Made by a program: the position numbers and the translations under genes
Notes under the pieces: generated by a model
The model's input: the letters and a program-made list of their open reading frames with translations, nothing else
Database searches by the model: none
Told to the model about the DNA's origin: nothing
In this document: one piece after another, positions 12,775 to 26,339 of the stretch
Layout of the letters: every line of letters starts with the position of its first letter
Numbering within the stretch: the stretch's first letter is position 1
DNA from: Rusavskia elegans
Taxonomy: Eukaryota; Ascomycota; Lecanoromycetes; Teloschistales; Teloschistaceae
Direction of reading: 5' to 3'
DNA length: 64,000 bases
Assembly: GCA_011316305.1 (NCBI GenBank)
Contig: SAUG01000009.1
Coordinates: forward strand, 806,001-870,000

Positions 12775-13191
12775 TATTATATCTATAATTTTATAGAAAT
12801 ACTTACGCTTATTAATTAGATAAACGAATTAATAGTTTAATTTATCTAAAACTACCGGAACTATAGAGCCCACTTTATTTAATAGATTAGCTCTATCGGG
12901 TATATCGGCCTTTATACTATATATATCGCTCTTTATTTCTATTAAATAGCTTTTTTCGTTAGTTATTAATATAATTACTAAATACCGCCTTATTTACGAC
13001 GCCCTATTATTCTTTTATAATTATTTCTATAACGAAAACGTTTCGTAATATCGAAACATTACTTCTATAGTTATATAAAACTAGTCTCGATCATTTATAT
13101 TAGAACTCTTTTACTATTTAGTAGCTCGAACTACGTCTATAGCTATAGCTAGACTCGAACGTAACGTTTTCTAATATATAGAGACGCTATA
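12775..13191 (+). repeat. LTR of E6 (right)
   Basis: About 417 bp. It begins TATTATATCT, the RIP-decayed form of the family's TGTTACGTCC start, and ends with a decayed GACGTTACA. Orientation matches the gag-like region upstream. Confidence 0.7.
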
Positions 13192-13192
13192 A

Positions 13193-13763
13193 CTTATTTT
13201 TTTCTCGATTTTTTTTAAGGTCGCTTAGAGAAACCTATAGCGGGAGATAGTAATCTTATGTCAATTCGATTTAATATAGTATTCTAGACATTTAATAATA
13301 TTAGTTTTCGAATATTATAATATATTATCGTATCTATTTTAATAGATATCTAGATAATCGTTATAAATACTATATATTCTGTATAAAAGTTTTTGTATTT
13401 ATCGCGTCTCTTTTATAACTTTTATTAGAACGTAGACATTTTAGAGTTATTTTATTCTTTTATTTATTAAAATATTACAAATAGCTTTTAGACTATTAAT
13501 CTTTAAAAATCGAATCTTATTTTTATTTTAAGATTTATTATTTAGATTAAGTTCCTTTCGATATAACTACTTTTAATTTCGGATTTAGTACTGTTTATAA
13601 TAGAATAAAAAAAAAGTTAAAGTCTATAGTATTAACCGAAATAATACTATCTATAAACAAGATATAATTTAAAAATAATTTAATTTATCGATTTCAAAAC
13701 TATCTATAATATTATTGCCGAAGTAGTCTATAGTTATAACGATAGAGTAATAGAAAAACTAGA
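13193..13763. other. AT-rich spacer between E6 and E5
   Basis: About 570 bp without a recognised domain. It is probably older repeat sequence into which E6 and E5 inserted, continuing after E5 at 17579. Confidence 0.4.
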
Positions 13764-14175
13764 TATTATATCTATAACTTTATAGGAATACCTTTATTAG
13801 ATTAGCTAGTCGAGTATAACTAATTAGTTTAAAGTCGCAGTAGCCGTCTAGACTGTTTTTATAAATCGGTACTAAAAATCTATAGCCGCCTTCGGCTATA
13901 ATAGCTATTTCTTTTATAAATGTCGCTTTTTGTATCTACTAGATAGCTTTTTATTTTTAATTGTTAATATAATTACTAAATACTATTTTATTTATCTTTT
14001 ATAATTATCTATATTATAAAAACGCTTTATAATATTATGATCTTATCTGTATATATATATAACACTAGTTATAATATTCAAAACTTGAATTTCTTTAGTA
14101 TTTAGTAGTTCGAACTACGTCTATAGCTATAGTTAGATTTAAACGTAACGTTTTCTAATATATAAAAATATTATA
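13764..14175 (+). repeat. LTR of E5 (5')
   Basis: Decayed TATTATATCT start and AATATTATA end, homologous over its length to the other family LTRs. Confidence 0.75.
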
Positions 14176-14479
14176 TTTTAACTATTCCGGAAATTAAATA
14201 AAAAATAAAGTTTCATCTAATTAATATTCTTTAAATAACTCGAGAAAGTTTTAGTCGATTCGGAAACTATTCGAAAAATTATATTAGAAAATTATACAAA
14301 AAGATTTAACGTCCCTTTAATTAAAAAAACAGAATTTTAATTTATAGTAACTGTTAATAATATAAACGAAAATGAAATTATATATAAAACTAACTTTCTT
14401 TAGATATAAAAAAATATATATAGAAATAATCGTTTTTATTATTATAAAAATATAAAAATATTTTTTTCTAGATAATTTT

Positions 14480-16740
14480 TAATTGATTAAATAGAATGTA
14501 TAAATTAAATAAAAATTAAAATAAATAAAAATTAAAAGCTATCTATTTAGAATATCTAAAAAACTAGCCGTAATAAAAAAAATTGAAATTCTTTTACCCG
14601 GAAATATCTAACTATAAAAAAATAGTAACTATAAATAAAATTCTAGAAAATATTAAAGAAATTAGAAAAACAATTACTTTTTTCGATTTATATTTAAAAA
14701 GATTATAAAATTATTATTATAGATTCGAAAAAACCAGAAAGTAGACCAATTTATAAATTAAACAATAAATATTTAATAGTATTAAATTAATATATTAATT
14801 AAAACTTTAAATAAAGATATATATATTAATTTTAATCTAAATTCGAATATCTAGTTAGATTTATTATAAAGAAATTTAGTAATTTAAAATTCAATATAAG
14901 TTTTAGATAATTGAATATAATAATATAAAAAAATAACTATCTTTTTTCTTTTTTAGTAGATTTAAAATATAAAATAGGTTATAAAATTTGATTCTAGAAA
15001 TACTTTTAATCTTTTAAAAATAAAAAAAAGAGATAAATAGAAAATCGTATTTAAAATAGAGATTTTTTAATTATCTAATAATATCTTTTAGATTAATAAA
15101 CACGCTAGTAATATTATAACGTATAGTTAATAAAATATTATATAACTATTTTGATATATTTTTAATCGTATATATAAATAACGTACTGATATTTTTCGAA
15201 ATAAAAGAATTATATATATAATATATAATTAAAATATTTCAAAAATATTAAAAATATTATTTAAAAACAAACGGAATTTTTTTTTAAAAAAAGTAATCTT
15301 TCTAAATTTTATAATAAAACTAGAAAGTATCGAAATAAAATTAAATAATTATAAAATAAAAGTAAAATAATCTATATCTAAAAATAGAAAATATATATAG
15401 AATTTTCTTAAATTTATAGAATTCAATTAAAATATAATAGAAAAATATATAAAAAAAATCGTTTCTTTAATAAATTTACTAAAAAATAATAATCTATTCT
15501 AGTAGAAAAAAATTAAAAATAAAGTTTTATAAATAAAAAAGTTTTAGAAATTTTCGATCTAGAAAAATAATTGATATTTTATTGAAATATATCTGATAGA
15601 GTATTCAAATTCTATATAGTATAAAAAAATAGACTTTAAAGTTTTATTTAAAGAAATCAACTCTTATAGAAGTAAATTATTTAATAATTAATAAGGAAAT
15701 ACTAGTAATTATAGTAAGTTTTATATACTAGAAAATCTATACAAAAATAATATTAAAATAAAATAGTCTATATAGATTATAAAAATATTCTATTATATCT
15801 ATTAAACAAAAAATTAGATTAAAAATAATTATAATAGACGGAAAACAAAATTTACTATAATTTTAAAAGAAAATATATTAAAAGTATAGATAATACTATT
15901 ATAGATATATTTAAAGGAAAATTAGATTATAAAATAGTAGAAAAAATAAATAGACTACTTTTGAAAAAAATAGTAATATCTTTAAAAAAGCGGAATTCTA
16001 AAGTAATTAATAATATTATTTAATAAATATTTAACTCTAAAAAATATAATATTAAAAAGAATTTTAAAAAGATAAATATAAAAATATTTAAGAAATATAT
16101 TAAAAAATCTATAAAAATTTACCTAGAATATATATTATTTAAAAAAAATAAATAAAAACTATAAGAAATATTATAACTAGTTTAAATACTAGATTAGTTC
16201 TACTTGTATATTATAATAGATTTTATTATAAAACTATTAAATTTAGTCGACTTTTTAATACAACTTTTATACGATATAGTAATAGTAATCATAGTAAAAT
16301 AACTTACTTTTATATTACTAAAACTAGTTTTTTATAAAGGTATAAATATAGAAAAAACTATTTCTAATAGAAATAAATTATTTATATCGATTTTCATAAA
16401 AGAATTAGTCTAAATAGTTAGAGTTAAATAGATAATATTAATATTATTCTATCTTTAAATAGATAGATAAATAGAAAGAATAAATAAAATCTTTAAGATA
16501 TATTTGAAAATCTATTATTCGGAAAAAAGAAAGAATTAAATTAAATTTCTTTCGAGAGTATAGATAGTAAATAACTTATTATATAATAAAGATATAAAAA
16601 AAATTCCGGAAAATTATTATATAAAAAGATATTAAAATAAAAAGTTATTTTAGAAACTAAAAATCCGGTAGTTCAGATATTTATTAATAAAATATAAAAA
16701 ATAACTAGAATAAAGTAAAATCTAGGACTGAAAATATAAA
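14480..16740 (+). pseudogene. Ty3/gypsy pol remnant of E5 (RT, RNase H, integrase)
   Basis: Translation on the plus strand across stops shows reverse transcriptase from about 14,600: a decayed FRTRYGHFEY region, then near 15,165-15,195 VYINNVLIF standing for the VYLDDVLIF catalytic block (Asp lost to Asn, as G-to-A change gives), then FLNFIIKLESIEI near 15,300. RNase H-like sequence follows to about 15,850. Integrase is seen at about 16,150-16,720, including a QTDRQTER-like relic near 16,455. It is non-functional. Confidence 0.75.
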
Positions 16741-17166
16741 AAAAAAAAGGATAAATTAATAACTCTAGAAAAGACTTTAATATTAAAAAAAGTAATAAAA
16801 TACTATTATCGATAAATAAGTGAATAGATAGAAAACTAGATAGACTATATATAGAAATTTTCGAAACATAGAATATTAGAGAAATAATAATATATTTAAA
16901 ATTACTAGTTATAGAAATATTTTCTAAATTCTATATTAAATTTTTTAGAAAAGTTTTTAACTAAATACTATTTACGTAATATTATTACTATTAGAAAAAG
17001 AAAAAGTATAAAATTAAACAGATTTTAAATAAAAAAAAACAAATAAATTTTTTATTAAATAAAAAGGATTTCCCGACGAAAAAAATATTTAGAAACTAAA
17101 GAAATACTTTAAAGGCGTCTAAAAAATCTTAAAAAAAATTTTAAAAAAACTTTATAAAAATAGCTA

Positions 17167-17578
17167 TATTATATCTATAATTTTATAAAAAAAAATTTTC
17201 TGAATTAGCTAGTCGAGTAAACTAATTAGTTTAGAGAAACGATAACCGTTTAGATCTTTTTTATAGATCGGTACTAAATATCTATAGCCGTTTTCGACTA
17301 TAATAGTTATTTTTTCTATATATATCGCTTTTTATATCTACTAGATATCTTTTCCTATTAGTTATTAAAATAATTCCTAAATTTTATCCTATTTATTTCT
17401 TGTAATTATCTATATATTAAAGACATTTTATAATATTATAATCTTATCTTTATAGTTATATAGAACTAGTTACGATAATCCAAACTAGGATTTTTTTACT
17501 ATTAAATAGTTTGGACTACGCCTATGGCTGTAGCTAGGCTCGAACGTAACGTCCTTTAATATATAGAGACGTTATATT
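17167..17578 (+). repeat. LTR of E5 (3')
   Basis: Pairs with 13764-14175. Its 3' part preserves GGACTACGCCTATGGCTGTA and TCGAACGTAACGTCC better than most copies. Confidence 0.75.
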
Positions 17579-20159
17579 AGATAAAAAAAAGAGAAAATAA
17601 AGAAATCCTTTAATCGTTATTTATAGTTGTCGTTTAGTCTATTATAGCGGAAATTCCTTTATATAAACTACTATAGAATTTAATAATACTAGATCGTTAG
17701 CGTTCTAGTCTTTTTCTTTTCCTTTTTTATCGCTTTTTAATACTTTTTCTTCTATTTTTAACTCTATATTATCTAGTTTCTATCTTTAAAATAAATCTTT
17801 TCTTTCTTTTCTACGATTTTATATTATTATAGAAACTGTTCGGGCTGCTATAATAGATTTAATAGAATTTTAGAATAGGCAATTTAATAATTTAATAGAA
17901 GATTTAGGCTTGCTATAAAGATTTCTATAACTATTAGATTCGGACTAATCCTTTCTAAAAAAATATAGACAGTCTGTAGTAAATAACCTTTAATACGATA
18001 ATAGCCAGATACGACGACTAAATTAAATACTTGCCGGCGAGAGTCCGATTAATAATAAGATTCGGGTAAACGAATAGCTTTAGATTAAAGAGGAAGTAGG
18101 TTAATTAAAGATAATATTAAAAGGAAAAAAAAACCGCCTCGTAGTAGTAATCGAACTAAAGCTATTATTAAAAAACCGGAAGAAATAAACTACAATTTTA
18201 TTTAAAACTTCGTTAGATAAATATACGAAAACCGATACTAGCTAAACGACTATAAATACTTATATTAAATTCGGAAACCCCGAAAAATCAATCTCGCGGT
18301 AAAGATAAACGTATTACTAAATCGATTTAGTAATAGTTTTTATTATTTATTCTATTTGATATAATACTATATTCCGCGAGATTCGCTACTAGTAAAAATC
18401 GATCGATTTAATAATTTTACGAAAACTATTCTAGCGCCTAATTTAAAAAGTAAATAGATAGTAAATATACTATTCGGTATCTGGCTATATTTCGTATATA
18501 ATTTAAAATAATTCAAGCGATATAAATAGCAGATTAAAACGCTATTTTTATAATCGATAACGTAATTACTTTTACTAGTATTGATTATATAAACTATATA
18601 TACACGCTAAATTTCATTTTAGTAAAAAGATATAATTTTAGTACGCCGAATTAAAGTAATCTTCGATATAAATCGGATAAATCTTAATATTATTTATAAT
18701 ATATAAGCTACGAGGAATACTAAAACTATTATATAGATTGAAAATGGATTTAAAAATTAATATAATTCTAATAAACTAAAATATCCTTTATTTTATATAT
18801 TTACTCTTTCTTAAAGCTAGGAATTTATTCGATTATAAAGACTACGATATCGGATAAAATACGAAATTCGTTTTACTAATAGTACGTTATCTTTTATATT
18901 ATCTACTAGATTTGAAATATTAATAGATTATAATAGTATCCGTTTAGATAATCGAATATTTTACGTAGATTATCTTTTCAATTTAGCTATAACTATATTA
19001 GCTATTCGAAATATATTTTAGAAAGTTCGTATTCTATTTCTTTTAAAAGCTAAAAGAGTTTTTTAATAGAAGGTATTTTATTAGAACTGATACTATTTAG
19101 GGTATTAGTTCCTGGATATATAAAGAAATCGGTTTTTATAATATTCGAATTCTAAAGATCCGACTAGTAGGATAGATTCGATTATTATAGCTAATTACTT
19201 ATTCGTTAGAACTAGTAAATAGAAGAGAAATTAGACTCTATCTAGATAGTACTAAAAGAAATATATAATCTATTAAAGCATTTTACTATCTTTTCTAACG
19301 ATTAATTAAAAGATAATTTCCATTAAATATTTTTATAATAGGATTAAAAAGATTTTAAAAATAAAGTAGCCTATAAAATAAATAGTATACTTATTTATTA
19401 AATATCTTAAACCTAATAGACGGGGTAACTATAGATAAATCGAATTATTAGGCTAGGAATTATAACTATAATATAGCTTTCGTAAGCTCTTTAGATACGA
19501 GTACGAGAGTAGTTACTAAATTAACCCGTTTACTATTTAATTTAATTTTAAATCTTTCGGATTAGATTAATTTTTATAAAATCCGATCTAAGCCCGATCC
19601 GAACCCGTTCGAATTAGATTCAAGTCGAGTATTTCTATATCCCGTTCCGAGGTATACTAAAAAGTACTCTAGTTCGATATTATTTAGATAGCTCGCTATA
19701 AAATCGTATTTAGAGTTTTTTAATTAAAGAGTTAAAATCTAATAATTAATTAGGATAATAAAATATTTAGATTTATACGATATTTTTATATAGAAAATAT
19801 TTATTTTATACCGTAGTAGCGTATATAGATGGATTGAAAATAGAATATAAAATACGAACTCGTAGCTTAAAAAAAATATTTAAAAACTATTTAGATTCGA
19901 TTTATTAGATATCGGTAAAGATTAGCTAGATCAATAAAATAAAAATAGAAAAAAAATTGATACGAATCTTTTAAAAACTTTATATTATCCGATAAAAAAT
20001 TAAAAAAAAATCTATTAGAAAAAACTTCGGATATATATAAAGATTGGATAAATTTATTTCTAGAAAAGATAACTATAAATGTAATATTTAAATATTTATT
20101 ATAGAATTTTAAAATTAGATTTAAATTAAATAAACAATTTAAAATCAAATCTATTTATC
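17579..20159. other. degenerate repeat sequence, no gene recognised
   Basis: AT-rich sequence with many stops in all frames. A fragment at about 19540-19640 resembles the hAT-type MITE interior (TCGGATTAGATT, CCCGATCCGAACCCG) but has no clear ends. A plus-strand reading between about 18,080 and 19,300 is rich in Lys/Arg and could be a dead transposon protein; I cannot assign it. Confidence 0.4.
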
Positions 20160-23100
20160 TATTATCTATTATAGAACTCGGAATAATCCGCGGATTTCTA
20201 GATAAAATTATAAAAAAAGAATTTATTAGAAAATTTTAATTACCGGCAGAATATCCGATTTTTTTTATATTTAAAAAAAAGAAATATTTTATTTTATATC
20301 GATTATCGGAAGCTAAACGATATTACTATTGGCATCTAATATCTATTACTAAATATCTGCAAATTTTAAAATATATTTTCTAGAATATAATATTTTACTA
20401 AATTCGATTTTTAAAGAATATAAAATTTTATATAAATAGAAGTTAGATAATGATAGAAAACAACATTCTATATAAAGTTTAGTTAGTAATAATATATAAT
20501 TATACCGTTCGAAACTATAAATTTATCGATAATATATTAGAATATAGTTAATAATTTACTTAAAAAATATTTTAATAAATTTATTATTGTCTATTTTAAT
20601 AAGATTCTAATATATTCCAAGACGTTCGAAGAATATAAAATATACGTTAGCAAAGTTTTCGAATATTTAGAAGTAAAGAATTTACGTCTTAAACTAAAAA
20701 AGTATAAATTCTATAAAAAAGAAATTAACTTTCTAGAATTTATTATAGGGCGAAACGGAATACGTATGGATTTTATTAAACTAAAAACTATTATAGAATA
20801 AAGAACGCCGACTAATATTAAAGAAATCTAGAGCTTTTTTAAATTTATAAACTATAATCGAAAGTTTATAAAAAACTATTTTAAAAGAGTGTTTACTCTA
20901 AAAGTTTAAATAAAAGACGTTAACGAATAGTAGTAGAAACAAAAAAAATAGTAGGCCTTTAGAAATTTGAAATAAAAATATATAAAAGACCTGATATTTA
21001 AAATATTAGATTTAAAAAAATATCTAAAAATAAAAATCGATTAATTAGATTCAGCTATATATATGCGATTAATCATTCGAATTTTGATTTTAGTCTTTTA
21101 CGAATTTAACGCTAGAGGCGCTAATTCGATCAGATTACGCAATTATTTGGTATTCAAGTATTTTATCGAAAACTCGAATTTAGGACTCCCGAAAGAGCTA
21201 GATCTAAACTAAAACCTAGAGGGAAACCGTAATCTATTTAACTTTAATTAACTTAATTTACTTCGATCGAAACGGCTAGGCCGAGGCGATCTACTAACTA
21301 GGCCCTCTATATTTTTAAACTCTATAAAAATCGACTTAGTCGATAGAAAAAACTTAAGTATTAGATTAGCCTTCGAGGGATTTAAACCTCCGACCCGCCG
21401 GATTAACTCCGCTAACTCCGAAATAGAGCGCGGATCCGTCGGACCTCCAGGCAACGCAGTCTGCCACTGCGCCACCCAGGCCTAGATTCAGCTATAGATA
21501 TATAATTTCTATAAAATTAAAATTATAAATAATATCGAATAATATATATATTCAAAAGATTAGCGTTAGCGTAATAGATTTATAATATTTATAATAAATA
21601 ACTATTAGCTATAGTAATTTTATTAGAATAGTAGAAAGTATACGTTGAAAAATTACAGAAACAAATAATATTTATAAACTATAAAGATTTCTATAATTTT
21701 ATAATTATAAAATATATTGATAGGAAAAAAATATAATGATCTAACTTTCTATAATAATACAAATATAGAATATACTATATATTAGTTAATGAAAATTGAA
21801 AAATAGATATTTTAAATCGAAGAAAAAATTATATAAAAATAAAAAAAATATATAGTAATAATATTCTAAAAGTTAATAAAAATAGATTATTATTAGCGAA
21901 TTAATAGAAGTTAAATAAAACGCTACGTATATTAAAAAACGACTAAAAATAGTTTCCAATTAAAAAAGAACAACTATAAATACTAGGCGATAAAATCGAC
22001 GAAAATATTAGAAAATACTAGAATAGAATACTATGAAAGTATTAAGATATAATAAAAATAATATTACTTTTACGACAGTATTACTAGTTTCCGAATATAA
22101 AATAACGTATCGAAATAAATAATAGAATACATTTTAGTTATTAATAGAATAAATATATAATTTATATTCGTTATAACGAGATTCCATTTTTAAAATCTTT
22201 ATATTTACTATAGAAAAAAGTTATAATAGACTTTATTATTATATTTCTATCATTAAAAATCAGATAATAAATAAAAACTACAATATAATATATAATATTA
22301 TAGATAGAGTTATAAAATATTTTTGTCGAATTCTATTTAAAAAAGAATATATCGTAAAATAATTCGAATCGATTATTTTAAATTAACTATTTCGATATTA
22401 TAAAATTATTAAAATATTAATAATAAATAGAAATAGCCTCTTTATTTTAGACTATTAGAAGACTTTTATATCTCTATTTAATATTAAATTACAGATATCG
22501 ATGATCTTTTTTCCGATAATCGATAGATAGATAGAACGAATTAACTAGATATTAGAATAGTGTCTTAATTACTCTATTAATGACGTTTAAAATGATTAGA
22601 GATTACTCCTACTAATAGCCTAGCTAGGCTTTAATACGAAAGATTTAAATATAATAAAAGAAATTTCGTTTTATATTAACTATAAAAAGATTCAAATCTA
22701 TTTGAATAATTATTAGTAAATTGATAAACAGAATAAATAATATAAAAAGTCGATATTTAGGAAAAAAATCTACCGAAATATTATAAAAATAAAAAAATAT
22801 TCGGATAATTGTTAGAATAAAAAACGAAGAATAATATTTTAGCTAAAAAAAAGATAAAGTATATCTTTCTAGTAAAAATCTAAAATTGGATTGTTTTTAA
22901 TTAATAAAATTAAAAAACTTTAGAATTTCGAATTCGATTTATTTAAAGACGTTAAAATATACCCGGTATTTTATATATCTCTTTTAGAATGAACCGATTT
23001 CGAAATACTAATTTAATAGACGTTTATTTTTAAAATAGAAAAAAAAGATATCTTTATAGACAAAAAATTCTAGAATAGAAAAGTTAGAATTATCTAGTTA

Positions 23101-23211
23101 AATAGAAAGATTATTCTATCTCGTAAAATATTTAGAGAATTGAAAAATACTTAGTAAACTACTAGAAAGCTCTATAATAGTTCTACTAAAAGGAATTAAA
23201 AAAGTTATCGA
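20160..23211 (+). pseudogene. Ty3/gypsy pol remnant E7, interrupted by a SINE
   Basis: Plus-strand translation recovers gypsy reverse transcriptase (PAEYPIFFIFKKK near 20,240; the YLDD block decayed to a YFN-type reading near 20,590; a GRNGIRMDFIKLK stretch near 20,750), RNase H up to the SINE at 21,060, and beyond it an integrase (FHPQTDGQTERVNQ-like relic near 22,510-22,545) and the C-terminal YPVFYISLLE block typical of chromovirus-like elements (near 22,960). The MITE at 23220 cuts off its 3' end; flanking sequence resumes at 33118. No LTR was recognised. Confidence 0.75.
21060..21482 (-). mobile_element. tRNA-derived SINE, copy 2, with 14-bp target duplication
   Basis: The minus strand starts with a tRNA-like head (about 21,369-21,482) carrying an intact A box TGGCGCAGTGG and a B box GGTTTAAATCC (RIP-type change), then a body homologous to copy 1 (793-1238), and ends in a TA-rich tail. 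It is flanked by TAGATTCAGCTATA at 21046-21059 and at 21483-21496, a perfect 14-bp duplication as left by LINE-type target-primed insertion. It lies inside the RNase H region of E7, beside the first catalytic-Asp relic. Confidence 0.88.
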
Positions 23212-23380
23212 CTAGCTAATAGATTGACTACTTCGGGTCGGATTTCCGTCGATATTTCGAAAATCCGATCCGAGTTTTAATAAATTAGTTCGATTCGACC
23301 TATTAAATAGTATAGGTCGGTTTCAAAAATTAGAATCGAAAATTAGATCGGATTATAGAATAAAAACTAATAGAAACCCG

Positions 23381-23790
23381 TATAACGTCTCTGTATATCA
23401 GAAGGCGTTACGCTCGAGTTTAGCTACAGCCGTAGACGTAGTCCGAATTACTAAATAGTAAAAGAGTTCTAGTATAGATTATCGAAACTAGTTTTATATA
23501 TCTATAGAGATAAGGTTTTAATATTATAAAGCGTCTTTATTATATAATAAATTATAAAATAGAAATAGAGCGGTATTTAGTAATTATATTAATAACGAAT
23601 AAAGGAAGCTATTTAATAGAAATATAGAGCGATTTATATAGATAAAAGTAGCCGCTATAACCGAAAGTAGCTATAGATACTTAGTACCGGCTTATAAAAG
23701 CGGCTTTTACGGCTAGCGCGGTTTTACGCTAGTTAGATTTTCGCCTAGCTAATCTAGTACTAGTACTTTTATAAAGTTATAGATATAATA
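23381..23790 (-). repeat. LTR of E2 (left)
   Basis: Starts TATAACGTCTCTGTATATCA on the plus strand (RIP-decayed TGTAACGTCC) and ends AGATATAATA. It pairs with 32388-32797. Confidence 0.8.
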
Positions 23791-24951
23791 CGGTCCTTTC
23801 TATACCGTTTTTTATCTAGCGTATTAACTTATCCTACGGGATATATTAGGCCGATTTTTTTCTATCTTTTTCTTTTTTCTTTTTTCTAATATTTCTATTA
23901 TATATTCTCGAAAAGTAAATCGATTAAAATCGTTTCGTTATATTTAGTCTAGAGATATTACTATATTCCTTTTTTATAGTCTCTATACTTGTAATCTTTT
24001 AAAAGAGTATAGGGTAGAAGTTAATAGTAATATTTATTGCGAGTATACTCGTATTTAAAGATTCTATAATCTTTTAATTTCTAAAATTATATATACGTTT
24101 ATTTTACTATTTATTTCTATTATTATTATTTATTTTTTTTAATTATATATTTAAGGCGTCGTTTTAAAAATAAAAGAATTAAACTCCGTTCTAATATTAA
24201 AAATATTATTAAAAAATATTCCGAAGCTCGTCGTCGTATAGAATTTTTTCTAGATTTTAAAAAGAAAATTTGTAACCGTCGCTTTATCTAAAAGTCGGAA
24301 CTCCGCCGGCTTTTTAGAAAATAAAAATATTTTATTAAATATTATTATATTTTTTAATAAATACGAAAGATATTTTATTATTTAGAAATAACGTATCTTA
24401 TTTCGTTTTAATTTATTTAATAATTCGATAGTATTCTATTTTTCCGATTTTTATATACTAGCCGCGTATAAGGCGTCCGATAAATTAATATCTAGATTAG
24501 ATTTTAAAGATTTTAATCGGTTTTTTAAAGAACTTAATATTTCCTATTAAGTAGAAACTAAAAATATATAAAAGAATATCTAATTAAAAATTTTTCTATA
24601 TTTATTTTTTTTCTAATTCCGATTATATTTTAATATTATATATTATTTCCGGATTATCGATTATTCTGGCTAATTCCTATTCTTTAGCTACTATCTCGTC
24701 CTAAGATAATAATAATAGAAAAAAGCTAAGATCTTTATCTCTAGATTATATACTAAGATTTAGATTTAGAGTTTTCTATTCTATATCCGAACTTTACTCT
24801 AGTACGTAGCTATATTTACTTTTTTAGATTTTTTCGATATAGTCTATCTATAATTCTTTAATTATTTTTTAACTTTTATCGTATTTATTAGCTAATTACT
24901 ATAGTAGATATTTATATTCCTTTTAGATATTAGTTTTATATATATCGCTTC

Positions 24952-25210
24952 TGTTAAGATATACGGCAGTTCAGATAAAGTTCGTGCTAAAGTAGTATAG
25001 ATTATATAATCTATATCGTAACTCTAACGAGGATTATAGTATCTACAGATACTCGAATACTGCTTTCGCGCTATTAGAGTTATAGATTAGGTAATCTATA
25101 CTAAGGCTTTAGCGCGCTAGTTTAGCTTAGAAGATAATAATATCAGTTAAATAGATAGGATTATTTCTATAGCTTGCTCTATAATATTAAGATCTATATT
25201 TACTTTAATA
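24952..25210 (+). repeat. copia 5' LTR
   Basis: 259 bp, TG start and a decayed CA end (TTAATA). It aligns with 30712-31002, which carries two small extra segments. Confidence 0.75.
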
Positions 25211-26339
25211 GGTTATAAACCCGGGTTTATAATAGTATTTCCTAATATAATCGATTCGTATAGTAAGTCCTAGGCTATCTAGGCCTATATAGAGCCTTAG
25301 ACTACTATAGCCTATAAAGGGCTAGTATATACCGTTCGGATAGAAAAACGGTATCGGAATCTAATACTAAAAAACAGAAGTTCCGAATAGTATATTTAAA
25401 TCGAAAATAGAATTATATATCGATATAAAGCTTCGCTAAATAATATAATATATAAATCTTTAATAAAATAGCCGATTATATAACCTAAAAGGTTATCGTC
25501 TAATAGATTAAAGAAAGCGGTACCCGATATATATAGAACGATGTATTTAAATCGATAAGTATAATTATAATTAATATAAGATTTTAAAGGAAGTATTCGA
25601 AGATTAGATTAGAGAATTATCGCTTCGACTAACTAAGGAAAGCGGATACTAAAATATAGATAATAGAATATTAAGAAAGTAGTAAATAAAATAATATTTA
25701 ACTCGGTTTTATAGTACTACCGCGTTATTAGTTATATATTAGATAGTAATCTGGACCCGATAGATTAAACTACTAGCGATATTAGAATCTATACGAAAGT
25801 AGTTAGGCGCTTAATAATATAAGGCCTATAGAAATTTAGTTATTCGAACTAACTATATATATACTTTTTCTTTTTCGATAGATTTTAAAATCTTTTAATT
25901 TACTTCGTTATTAATCTATTTCTTAATTTTTCGATAATTTATTTTTTCGTTCGGTAAATCTAGTTTAGGCTTAGTTAGTATAAATTATTTTTAGCCTAAA
26001 TTTAGTAGATTTAGTCTAAATACGCGTTATAGCCGACGAATACTAAAGCTTTTAATAAATATCTATATCTACGTCTACTCGCGATAATAAAAATAACTAG
26101 TTTAGTATAATATATCTTTATTTAGAATTAAAAAATCTATAGCGCCTCGTCTTTCGGCCCGTTTTTATTCTAATTCTATTAACGACTAGATTATTATTCT
26201 TTTTCCCTACGGCTAAAACCCCGACGACCTTAGCCGGTTTTATTAATTAAAAGGGCGAAGTAGAAATAAAGCTTACTATTCTCTAATATTTCGACTAGGA
26301 CGACCGGGAAATCGATAGGAACCTACTTTCTATAGGAAT

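Larger units (their letters stand above)
5444..13192 (+). mobile_element. LTR retroelement E6, gag-only type, with three insertions
   Basis: LTR sequences at about 5444-5855 and 12775-13191 flank an internal region that aligns with element E4 (37095-40800). It is broken by a MITE (5877-6399), by the complete element E1 (7359-10736) and by another MITE (11757-12278). Alignment to E4 shows the pre-insertion sequence at each site. The first bases of the left LTR are strongly decayed, so its exact start is uncertain; the suggested duplication (TTATC/TTATT) is tentative. Confidence 0.7.
13764..17578 (+). mobile_element. LTR retroelement E5, pol-only form of the same LTR family
   Basis: LTRs at 13764-14175 (412 bp) and 17167-17578 (412 bp) are in direct orientation, flanked by CTAGA (13759-13763) and TTAGA (17579-17583), a 5-bp duplication with one C/T change. 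The 2.99-kb interior carries Ty3/gypsy pol on the plus strand and no recognisable gag. Total length is 3.8 kb. Confidence 0.8.

Noticed and set aside
19891..20148. Minus-strand frame of 85 codons in the AT-rich block
   Set aside because: Composition is Phe/Tyr/Asn-rich as expected from AT-rich DNA. The opposite strand leads into gypsy reverse transcriptase.
21248..21475. Minus-strand frame of 75 codons
   Set aside because: It lies inside the SINE copy; not a gene.
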